Below, piece by piece: positions 24,601-36,600 of a stretch of DNA of 64,000 nucleotides. The number at the start of each line of letters is the position of its first letter. Position 1 is the first letter of the stretch. This DNA is from Symsagittifera roscoffensis (taxonomy: Eukaryota; Xenacoelomorpha; Acoela; Convolutidae): positions 4,981,079 through 5,045,078 of the forward strand of contig NC_087068.1 in assembly GCF_963678635.1 (NCBI RefSeq), read 5' to 3'. Below the pieces are notes generated by a model. The model made no database searches. It saw only the letters and a list, made by a program, of their open reading frames with translations, and was not told the DNA's origin. The translations under genes and the position numbers were made by a program.

Positions 24601-27600
24601 TTATGATTGCCTTTTTTATACATTTGCATATTGTCAATATTAGGGATGATAGAAATGTTATAAAAATTACAAATAGTAAAAAAATATGTTCTACTAAAAA
24701 CGGTTCGTATCATTTAAATAAACTTTGGGTTATCGTACCTGTGAATATGGTCAATGATTTGGGAAAGTTGGAGATATATTTCACATAGGGAGTAGAAAAT
24801 TTAAAAAATATTGCAAAAAATGATTCAAATTATTATAAAAGCTTCAAAAGTATCAAAGAGAAATATGAATGTTGAAAATTGTATTGACTGATCGAGAGAA
24901 GAGCATTTAAGAAATGGCTTCTTGGTCGAATATTTTTTGTTGTTTGGGGCGATTTTCAAGTGTGGTCGAATTATTTATTGATTTTTTGACAAGTGGGTTG
25001 AGTTTTGTGAAGAACTGTTGGGGGCGAATTTTATGGTATTCAGGAGGTCTTCTTTGCTTTTTTTTATTTGTCAGGTGATCTGGGGTATTTTTGAGATTTT
25101 GTACTTTAGGCTAAATTAATTTGGTCGTATATTTACTTTAAGCTAAATTATCATTTTTGGTTGGGGGGTTTTTGAGGTCTAAGTTGGGAAAATATTGTTG
25201 ATCTTTGCGTTATTAGATAAGGGAGGGTTATGATATTATGGTGGTGTTTATTTTAGTTGTCAAGTTTGAGTGGTTTGCTTGTTTTTGACCTGGAGGTTGT
25301 AAATTATAGTTATAGATATGCCTGGAGTTTAATATCTTTCGTCTAATTGATTTGTGTTATAGTTATAGAAGGTGACGGATTGAATGAATCCTATTGGCTA
25401 ATTTTGAACTAGAATCGTTGCGTGTTTGTCAGCATGTTATTTTGAAAAATGAAAGTTCAAAATGATTTAGAGGTGCAAAGATTATTAATTTTAAAATTAA
25501 AGCTGTTTTTGTAATTCAACTTTCTTTAATATTTTAGATTGTGGGATGAATGTTTTGTAGTTTTTACGTGGTTGATTTCTAAGTCGTGATGACTCTCTAT
25601 GTTCTGATTTCTCGACTTGTTCTTGTGGTATAATTTTTTCTATCATTTTTCTATTTTTCCTTTCTTTTTGAGGTATTTTTTGATCTAGCTTTTTTGTATT
25701 GTTTTGGGTTGTAGTTGGTTTTTTATTTTGTTTTTCAAGGTGAATGTCGTTTTGTTCATTTATTTCATTTTCCGTATGTGGGTGATTTTGAATAACTTTT
25801 ACACCTGTGAAAGAATATAATTGAGTTAATTCGCGTAGTGCGTATTCTTTTGGGTAGTAAGGCAATAGATTGTGCCGATGTTGAACAATTTCTTTTTGGT
25901 CTGAATCGGTGATTTTATATGTTACGTCAGTGGGTTTGGCAATTATTTGGTATGGTCCTTTGCGAAGGGGTTGTAAATTTTTAGAAATTCCTTTTTGTGT
26001 ATTAAAATTAGGTATTAAGACAAATGTTCCAATTTTTAAATCTGAGGCTGGTGTAAAGCGTGAATTAATTTGTTCGTTAATGTTTTGCCTTTGTAACAAT
26101 TTTTTTGTTATTCTTTGGTAAATTTCATTGTGTTTTTTATCTCTATTTAAAATCCATTCGGTGTGTGTACCGGAGGCTAATTTAAGGATTTGTGGGTGAT
26201 GAAAATGATCTTCATCATGCGTGTGTAAAGGTAGGTTATAACAAACTGAGTCTTTATTTGGTTGGCAATGACCTTGTGCATTTTTATGAGAGTTTGCTGT
26301 AAACATAATTGGTTTACGTGGCTTTTGATTAAAAACCATTTCGTATGGTGACATTCCTAGAGTTGTCGTAATTTGTGAATTATATGCTAAGGGAAATAAT
26401 TTTACATTTGCTGACCATTCTGTGTATCTTGTATCATTTCCATTTATGATACATCTAAGATATTCTTGTAGTGAACGGTTCATACCTTCGACTAAACCGT
26501 TTGTCCAAGGTGCATGAGATGTACGCGGTTTGTGTTTGATGTTATATAAGTGACATAGTGTGATGATTTCATTATTTATGAATTCTGTACCGTTGTCTGT
26601 AACTAAGATTTCGGGTAATCCGAATTTAGCTATCCAGTGTTCATAAAGTGTTGTGTAACCATAATAAGCGTTACAATGTGGTACTGGGTTGAGTGCTACA
26701 TAATGTGTAAATGCATCAACAATTACCATAATGTAGGAGTTTCCTTCAGAGGATGGTGAAATTGGTCCTTTTGTATCGAATGAAATACGATGGTAAATTA
26801 TAAACTTTGTCCTTTAAAATCTTGTTTTTGATTTGGATAAGGTTTATTTAGCTGACATACTATACAATCATTGCATAGTACTTTTATCCAAATTGGTGCA
26901 TTTGGGAAATAAAAATTTTGTGTAAAATTTGAATATGTTTTCTCTGATCCAGAGTGTCCTTTAGTGTTTTGTGTATGTGAAAAGTTAAAAGCTATTAGAA
27001 TCATACTTAAAGGGAGACAAGGAACTGTAGAGTCATTTAATTGATATTCTAGAAGGTCTGTGTTTTCATTAATTGTTGTATTATTAAATTTTCGGAAATA
27101 TCGGAGGAGTGTTTTATTTCCTAAAATTGTGGTATCTGCCTTTACGGGCTTAGTTTTGTATTTGTGCCATGATTTTAGTTGTCTAATTACTGGGTCGAGA
27201 TTTTGATATTGTTTTAAAAGTTCAAGTGTAATTATATCTGTTGGAGGGAGAAAAATATTTTCAATTTCTAGTTTAGATAGGGGAATTGTGTCAAGTGGGT
27301 CATGGAGGTCAAAGACTTGATTCATTGTGTATTTTGAATCATTTGGTTGTGGTCCTGATAACTTTATTTTATCAGTTAAATTTTCTTTTTCAATTAACGG
27401 AAAAAGGTCTTTTTTATGCGAGTGGTGTTTTATTCGTTTTTGTTGGGTGTTATTTTTTATCCATTGTGAGTATGGAATTGGTTTGAAAGTTGATGTTCCT
27501 AGTAGATCAACTTTGTAGTGATTATTTTGGCAATCTAAGTAAAGTGGGAAATGTTGTAGGTTATTTATTTGTGATTGTTCAATGTCAGTTTTTACTGCAT

Positions 27601-30600
27601 ATTTGCATTCTAGTCGGGGTGATGTTTCGTCTTTTGCAAGGTAAAATTTCACATTTTTGGGTATTTCAACTGTAGTTTTTCGCGTAAGTAATTCAGGTGG
27701 TGTATTTCGACTTAATGTATCTGGTAATGCAAGATTCTTTCCTGCTGTCCAAACTATATGTAAGTTTGGAAATTTCATTAGAATTAATTGAAATCTATAA
27801 ACTTGGTGATTGGGATTTGACTTTTGTGTAAAGAGAAAAATGATTGGTTTATGATCTGTGAATAGAACTGTTGGATGTTTTGATCCAAGTATCAGAAATT
27901 CATATTCTGTAAGTGTATAAATAATAGCTGTACATTCTCTCATTAGAGTTGAGAGTCGTAGCTCTGCTTGAGTGAATAATCGGGAATTTGCTGATATAAG
28001 GTTCATTTTATTTGTACCACTGTGTGATTGAAGTAATGCTGCGCCGATGCCAAAATTTGAAGCATCGCACATTGCATAGAATGGTTGATTTGGATCTGGA
28101 ATTGTGTTTGAAATTTGTTCAGTTAGAAGTTTTTTAATTTCTTCAAATCGTGTTTGATGTTCAGTGGTCCATTCAAAAATATTTTGTTGTCTGAGGATAT
28201 TATAGAGCGGTCTTAAATATAATTGCATTTTATAAACGTACTTGCTTAAGAAAATTAACATTCCAAGGAATTCTTGGATTTTCTTTTTGTTTGTTGGTGG
28301 TTGAAGTTTTTGAATAGCATCAATGCGTGATTTTAATGGAGTGATTGTGTTTCTTTCTATATTATGTCCTAAAAATTTAACTCGTGTCAAAAAGAAGTGT
28401 GATTTATCGGGGGCGGCCTTCAGATTTTCGTTCTGAAGTATTTTATGATAGTGTTCTAAAACTGTAAACATTTCTTCTTTTGTCTGAGATTGCATAAAAA
28501 CATCGTCTAAATAGGTGATTGCGTTTTTCTTGAGTAAAGTATTTTCCGTTGTAAAGTATTTTCCGTTTATTTTTGTTAAAATAACTTGTATTGGTTCAAT
28601 AGGCCAATTGCATTTCGATTCGTCTTTTAGTAAATTGAGGTATCTAGCGTCTAAAACTATTTTTAATGATTCTCCTTTTGCTAGGATGATAACAGGGTTA
28701 ATAAATGTGTTACCTTTTGGTTGTTCTTCTTTATTTACTGGTGAGATAATTTTGTATTGTTCTAAAATGTCAAGTAATCTGTTTACTTTGTCATGTAAAT
28801 GAATTGGTACTTTACTAGTTTTTTGTTTTTTGAAAACTGCGTCAGGTTTTAACGAGAGATGTAGTGATGAACTGATTTTGCCAACATCAAATTTTGATGT
28901 TGCGTAGACAGTTGAATATTGTTGAATATATGTAATAGTTTCTAATTCTGTTGTACGATGAGTTTCGTGATTGATTATTGGAATAGTGTTTATTTCTTGG
29001 GTTTGATTGGGAACTGGGTCTAGAAACAAATTGTGTTGCATTGGAATTTGATCTCGAATAGTTATTTCGACTATTTGATCGATTATAATTATTTTGTGAA
29101 GAATTCTGTGTATTTCTTAGTTCTGGTGATCTTCCTCTGTAACTTGAGTTATATGGTGATTGATTTCTTGTGTAATTGGTATTGTTCGGAGGTGGTTTTC
29201 CTGAACTGTTGTTACTATATATATTTTTGTGTGGTAGATTTTGATCTTTTTTCATATATTGATAGAACGATTTATTTGGTTCTTTATGCTTTTGAGGTTT
29301 GTTTTGGTTATCTTGTTGTTTTTGTCTACATTCGGAAATACTGTGTCCGTATCGTCGGCAATAATTACACCATTTTTTGAAAGATGGTTTGCCTTTAAAA
29401 TTTGGGTGTTTTTCATAAATATTTAGTATTTCAGTGATTTTTTCAACTAGGTCTGTATCTGATTCCTGTATGTTATTTATATGTGTAGTGTTTGTTTCAA
29501 TTCGATTAACATATTGTAGTTTTAGATTTTCTGTTTCTTCAAGTTTCATTGTGATTTCCGCTTGCTCTAGTTTGTCTACTAGTTTTCGAAAATCTAAATC
29601 TGGCTCTCGAATTGAGGAAGGATGAGATGCTCTCTTTTTTATTGCTATTTTCCTTAATTGAGGTGTTAAGGTCATCATTAAAATTTCTGTCATTTTTGTG
29701 TTTTTATAGTCATGTGTATTAAGTGAATATGCTTTTCGAACTAGTGTTTCGATACGTACTGCTAATTATTTGATGGTTTCATTTGGTAATCTGCGAATTT
29801 CATTACATAAAACTCTTTGGTGTTGTTTATTTCTTTCGGAGTCAACCATTTTTGAAAATTCTTGTGTAAATCTTTTCCAGTCTGATTTTATTTCTATAGG
29901 TAATACTGAAAACCATTTTTGAGCTGCGCCATCTAAGGTGGTTTGTATCAATGCTGTGCGTCTATGTATCCAATTTTGATGTAGTGGCGTATTAATTGGT
30001 TCAGGTCCTATATTTAAAATTGAATTTGCTTTTACTGCATTTAAATAATCTTCTACAGAATATTTAGGATCTGTTCCTGTAAATACCATCAGTGGTTTAT
30101 TTGATGTTATTGATGATCCACCCATGAGGTATGGATTCATTGTCATTGGTAGTGATTCTGCGGCATTTGGCATTTGCGAAAAATTTGAAAGTTGATTTTT
30201 TGTTATTTCGTGTTGCTGAAGGTAATATGGAAGTGGTATTTCATTTTGCATTTGAGTTGGTTGATACGAGTGCATAGTCATTGGGTTTTGTGGTTGAATC
30301 GGTTGAAAAGATTGTGTATTAGTTGGATTTGGCATATGTATTGGTTGTTGATTTCGTGTATCTGTTGGGTTTGGAGAAAAAATTCTATTATATGTATGAG
30401 GTCGTCGCGATCCTTGTGTGCGATATTCTTGGGTATATGGTGCAAAAATGTCTGGTTGTAAATAATCATCATCAGATGATAAGTAATCCGTATGATGAGG
30501 TGCTTGCTTTTTATTTTTATTTTGTTGAAAGAATGGGTAATTTTCACTATGATCCTGTGGAGGATGTGAATTAGTTCGAAAATTTACTGAGTTGGTTGTT

Positions 30601-33600
30601 GTCATTGGGTTATCCCAATAGTGAGAACATACATGATTATTATTTTTTCGTGGGGGATAGTTTGTTTTTGACGAATGTGCATAATTATAATTGTGTTCTG
30701 CAAAAGTGTTTCTTGTGAACATTTTGCGTGGTTTTGATGGTACTGTCATGGGTCTATATCTTTGATAATCCATATGTGAATATTTTGGAGCAACCGAAGG
30801 TTTAACTGTTGATTGTAAGATTACTTGTGCCAGTGAAGTATTTGTATTTCTTGGTGTTGTTAAATTTGGTTGTATTGGTGAAATACTTTGTTGTGTAGTT
30901 GTTGTTGTTTATGAAGTGTGATGGTGAAGTGTGATGGTGTTTGAATATCTTGTTGTGTAAGATTTCTAGTTCCATTAAGGTTTTCATTGTGTATGACGGT
31001 CGAAATTAAACTGTTATTTCGTGTATCAGGTAAAAATGTATTGTAGTTTAATGGTGTTGCATCAATTGTTAGTAGTACTACTTTTACATAATCTCTGTGG
31101 TAAGATATTGTACTTATTGCTTGACTTGAGATAGATTGTGGGATATTTATAAATGTAGGATGAGACCATTCAGGGTCCCAAACGTAGTCTGATTGTTCTG
31201 TAATGGCAGTATCATCATTTGGATTTTGAGGTCTAAAATTTTTTCTTGCTTGTGAAATTAAGTCTAAGTTATGTGTGAAATAATCTATTATAAACCAATG
31301 CCAAAATTTTTTGTAAGTCATGTTTTGTGTGTTGTGAAACATCGTCTTTAGTGAAATTTTCTTTGATTATATGTAGAAAAGTTGAAAATAATGTGATTTC
31401 CTGTCGTACTTTTGTATGTTTGGATGTTTCAGTTGGTGAGATACTTTGAAATTCTGTTTTTTCTAATATAGAGATATAGGTATATATTATTGCAAAAACT
31501 TCGTTAGTGAATATAGAGTTTGCTCTTTGTGAATTATGATATTGTATGCTTTTGATATATTCTAAGAATACTTTTGAAAATTCTAATTCAAGATCATCTG
31601 TCTGAATTACGTATTTACGATGATTCGTATTTGGTGTGCTGAATTCTATGGTGTAGATTCCATATTGTTGTGTTAAGTTACATATATCTTTCAAATAATG
31701 TTCAATAATTTGTCTTTTGATTTTCACATCTAGGAATTCTGCTTTGCATGGACTGATTCCGGGTTAAAACAAATTTACGAGTAAATTCTTGCAAAAATCA
31801 TGTTGCCCTCTATTATCGGGTGTATCTATGAGGAAGGGGTAAACCTCTTCGTCATCTGGACTATCGTCACTTTGAGTGTGGCTCATTTTTTCGTTTGATG
31901 ACTGTTAATATATAACTATCGATGTGTCTAATTGGTTGATTCCAATTATACAAGTGTACTGGTTTGTGTTTGTATTGCTTTTTTATTCTTCTTTTTCCTC
32001 TTTTTGATGAATTTGAAGTTGTTTCTGAATCGGAAAAATATAATTGATCGTGAATGGGACAATTTTTATCAATTGATTCTTTCAATTTGTAGAGTTCATC
32101 TAAATTGCTGGCTTCTGATTCTGAAAATGCGTTTCTATTTTTTGAAAATCTTTTTCGTGTGATTTGTCTTTGTTTGTTTATTATTTTTCTTTTTATTGTT
32201 TGTCGTTTTGTTCTAATGTATCCAACTGTTTGTGTATGAGGTGTGATGACAAGATCGTATTTTTTGTTATCTATCTCACAGTTGTGTAAAACGATTGTTT
32301 GTTTATTTCCTAGATTTTTGAATGACATAAGCTTTAGGATGAGGGATGCAAAAAGTTGTTAGGTATTTCTATTTTCTTAGACTGTTAGTCCTTACGATTT
32401 TTTGGTTAGCTTAACCTGGGTCTTTTTATTTAGGGTTGGAGAGAAAAGTATATCGATTCCGAGGAATGATTTTTTACTTTCTCGTGGCTAGTATAAGCTA
32501 AGGTGTTAACTTACTTAATCTTACTTAAGGGTAGTGATTGTGTTCAGGGTTGGAGAATAGTAAATCGATCCACAAGGTTCAGGTATAATTAGAACGCGAG
32601 TAGTTCGTTAGATACTATTTTAAACTTACTAAGTCTAAGATTTATCCTGGGTCTGGTAAGAGGGGGGATCAAGTGAAGGATGAATAACCGAAGTTCTTCA
32701 CTGTTTATCCTAATTTGAATGGTTAGTTTTATTTAAAAATTTCTATTAGTCTTGGGTCTTTTGGAAGGGTTGGATAGTGAAGCGACGTTTGAGGTCGTTA
32801 GACACTTGTTAAGTGGGTGGAGGAGAACAAAATTGTTCTTTTTGATCCAAGGATAGGCCTTGATGATCAGGTTTTAAATTTAGTGAAATAGAAAATTTAT
32901 TGAGATCCAAGGATAAGCCTTGATGATCTAATTTTAAAATTAAGTGAATTTAAGTTTAATTTGGTTTAAATTTATTTAAGAAAAAGATTTAGTTTTTTAA
33001 TGATATTAGTGAGCTTATGATTGCTGTTATATTTAGGCGATGAAGCTGGGACAACAGATGGTTTTATGATTTTTAACAATTTATTGTCATGCTACTAATT
33101 TTTATTGTCATTTTCAATAAATATTTTTCAAACATGTTTTATATAAGACTGCAGAAATTAAGAAAACGATCTGAGATCTTTTTATCAATCGTTATTGTAT
33201 ATTAATAATTTTGTTAAGCGCCTGAAATGATCATGAAGATTGACCTCAAAATTTTATGTTTGCAGATGAAAATCTAAATTCATTGCTAATAAGATTCTAA
33301 ATATAAAAGTTTGTGTTGGCTTTTGCCGTACGATCATAAAACTATTTGGTAAGTTTCTACTTTGTCGTATGTCGTCTCTTGTTCGAGGTCTTCTTCCAAT
33401 TCCGGGTAGTTCTATTATCGTTCGGAATATCGGCTCTGATCTATTGAGTCGTAGAGACATTTCGATTAAATTATTATCGTATAACATTTTGAAAATGTTT
33501 TGTCTAAATTCTAATCTATTTTTGGTTAATTCTAAGCTATTAAGGTCTTATTCGAGACTTATGGTCGCACCAGATGAGTTAGAACCGATGTGGTTAACTC

Positions 33601-36600
33601 ATAGAGTAATTTCGGATAGGGTACACCGTCTGCTCGTCACGCTATCTTATTTTCGGCCGGATAGATTCGTGCAACTTCTTAGTCTAATACCGATCCTAAT
33701 CTTACTCTTATACTTTCTAGTCTCAGGGTGTTTAACTAGTCTCTGCTAGGCTCAATAGATCTAGGGCATACTTGTTTGTTGCGGCTGCTGAAGTTCTCTT
33801 GGAGAGACAACTAATTTCTAAGTTAAATTCAAATCTCTCTGGTGCTGAAATTACAAGTAATTTCAGCACTTACAAATAAGTGGGTTGTTAGTTAGATGGA
33901 TCATGATTGGTTAATATTAAATACTTTACAGTGGTAAAATATCTAATTTATCCAATCATAAAATATAGTTTAGATCAGGTTCCAAACTATACAATGGTCT
34001 GAGCTTCGTTCATCGAATCTTGAAAAGGGGAAAAACCTAATATGGTACGCCAGCTAATTCATGATATTAAATTCAGTCAGTGTCCTTTTCAATAAAATGA
34101 AAATAACAAATGGTCGTCACTTGGATTTAGAAACAACAAGATCACATTTCAGAACTCACATAGAAATCTTCTGCAGAATATAGTTTCATATCTACAATGA
34201 CAAAATTTGCATGGACTCTTTTTCATTTAAACTCCCGCCAGACATTTTTATCCCCTCCAGCTAAAAGCTCATTTTTAAACTTTGATAGACATTCACGGGA
34301 ACTGCGCCCTGATTTCGAGCACCTTATGCAGTATTTGGGTGTCGCATTGTTGTCAAGCGGTTGTCAATTATGTGTGTGCGTGCTGAAACTTGGTCATCTC
34401 ATCATCACGCCGTGTCCTTCGTTGAAGTCACAAGAAGTTCTGGCGTGTTGTATCCAAAATGCGAACAGTTAAGTGCGTTCATCGTATGCATCTTTCGCCA
34501 GTCTGACTCCGTCCTCGGTTCTTCTGGTCAGTTGTTTTGCCGCTATACTGTGTTGTTATTTTCTTGGGGGCGTCCGGTATGCTCGCCGTGTCCAAGGAAC
34601 GTTGCACCTCTATCGGCCGGAGCCACAGCTCTATTGTGATCAGAGCAGTTGGATTTTTGGGACAGTTAAGAAGATGTAGCTCAGTGTAGTGTGCTGAGCT
34701 TTGTTTGCAGTTGGTGAGAACGTTCGGGTCTGTCCAATTTGAAAAGTATTACGGTAGTGACTGTAACCGGATCTTATTTGACCGAGGATGCTCCTAGTTG
34801 AGCGGGGGAGTGTCAGTTCTGTTGAAAAGACATCTGGTGGCCTTAGCGTGAGAACTTTTGATGGGGGCTTCATCAATGACATTTTGAACTCTCTGAGTGT
34901 AAATGTGGTTTAGAAGCGTTTTAAAATTCAGGTTTAGAAGAAAGCTGAGCTGGCTAAATCAGTTAAAGATTTGGAATTGTTTGCCTCATTAAAAACCAGT
35001 TCTCACCGTAAGTTTCTATAATGTTTGGGCGTAGTTTTCGGGCTAGCGGCTGGTGAGTGTGAAACAAAAGTATTGGACTTGAAGGCACGTAAGTTTTGAG
35101 AGCGAATTGAGATGCGAGTAGTTAATGGTGATTTCTCACATTACTTAATTTGCACTCTGAGCTTGGGTGGTCAATGGGGCTCAGTTCAGTGCACCCGGTC
35201 AATATCCGAAGACCTGCTTTTTGCACAATTTACAGTTTACTTAAGGAAGTCTCACTGGCAGCGTGGGTCCAGGCTCGACATGCGTAATCAATAATTGTTC
35301 TTATTTAAATTTTTTAAGTTACAATTAGCATCTTTCAACTGGCCCCAATTTGTACCCGACAGTGCTTTCAGGACCGATATCCTGCGCATGTCTTCAATTG
35401 CAGATTGTCTGCAGTATTCAGAGAAAATAAGAGCTGAGTCGAAATAGACACTGAGAACTTTAAGGTGCATCGTGTAAATAGAAGTACGCACAATCCCCGA
35501 CGTAGACAGGACGTCCCTAAATTGCTTCTTGGATTGCCGGCCACTTAAATAGTTTGCTAGCCATCTTGTTAAGCTTTCGGGATCCGGCATCTTAGTCGCA
35601 TTCACGTGACTCTGCTAGCGACGGTACCCATTTGTTTTTTCAAATCCTTCAGATGATCGTTCACTGTACTGTTGCACAAGAAATTGGTTCCACTTTCTTG
35701 CTCGCTGAAAGAATATTTTTCCGTAGCGTATTTCAGTATAATGTTTGATTGTTGATCGGAAGAAAACTCCAGCTATTCTGGTATGTGAATCATGGCCGTA
35801 AAAAACTGAGCGTACTCGGATAGTGTTTAGGGTTCGATTGCACGGTCTTCGAAACAGCAACAGTTGATGAATGCTGTTTACAATTGTTAATGAACGTCCA
35901 AAGTCTTAGTTACCTACCCATCAGCAACCTAAATAACTGTCGCAAGCGGAGCCCTTAATTGTCGCTTCAGCTCTTCCAGTTACCAATCCTTGCAAGTGCG
36001 CTATTTAGAGCCCGCTGCTGATTGGCGCTTCGGTGAAAGGTAAAAATAATCGATTGTGCCTGTCTCCTAATTTGTCTAAGTTGAATTTCGGCAGCGAATC
36101 GAAGTAAGGCAACCATAAAGTTGACTGAAATTTCCAATGTCCGTAATGACAAACCCGCTAAGTCTAATCTCAACCTTCGTTCAATCTATTAGCCGACGAC
36201 TCATTTGTAGCGTCTAAAACTTCTCCGTTTGCGTCTCCCGCGTGCTGCTCTATGTTGTCTGTAGAATTGGGTTGTAATAAACTATTGTGATGGCGCTAAA
36301 TAATTTTTAAGCTAAGGTGCAACGGGAAAGCATGGGTATCGGAACACACTAACAAATGATCTATTCAAAAATAAATTTATTCCCACCAAATTTCATCTAG
36401 AAAGAACAGATTTTGGAGCAACGTTTTTTTTCCAACAAATTAGAGCTTAAAATTTTCATCAACTCATTTCTCGAAACAATTCATGCAGAAAGTCGAAAGA
36501 AACTCGCGATTTACTCTCCTCACCTCTGTTGATCCATGTGCATCTTGTCCACAGTCTGTTTGGCCTCTCTTTCCACTCTCTCCGTCTGCCGCTTGCAGTC

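Larger units (their letters stand above)
13471..33984 (-). mobile_element. 20.5-kb env-bearing LTR retroelement (Ty3/gypsy-like pol), decayed
   Basis: Two direct repeats bound the element: the 3' LTR 13471-13807 and the 5' LTR 33575-33984. On the coding (minus) strand both begin TGGAACC and end CTAACTCA, obeying the TG...CA rule. The 4-bp AACT flanks it on both sides (13467-13470 and 33985-33988). Internal order on the minus strand: leader, ORF A, ORF B, gag, pol (RT, RNase H, integrase), spacer, Pro-rich ORF X, env-like ORF, ORF Y with three tandem 1.9-kb units, 3' untranslated stretch. Integrase with a GPY-type module after the DDE core points to Ty3/gypsy. Size is two to three times the usual 5-9 kb even after allowing about 3.8 kb for the tandem units. 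It is inactive: nonsense codons, frameshifts and an RT deletion. Confidence 0.93.

Noticed and set aside
24531..24713. Small hydrophobic ORF between pol and ORF X on the element strand
   Set aside because: Sixty AT-driven codons with no motif; probably chance, so not listed as a gene.
30192..30574. Plus-strand ORFs across the gag region
   Set aside because: Shadows of the minus-strand gag frame; Trp/Tyr/Val-rich low-complexity translations.
21447..31766. Alternative genetic code with TAA read as an amino acid
   Set aside because: Host genes in the window end in TAA at the expected place (ARHGAP1-like, SDR A), so in-frame TAA in the element is more simply decay.
34197..34679. Overlapping GC-rich plus-strand ORFs
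   Set aside because: Lie over or beside the minus-strand LINE relic and match nothing; treated as antisense noise.
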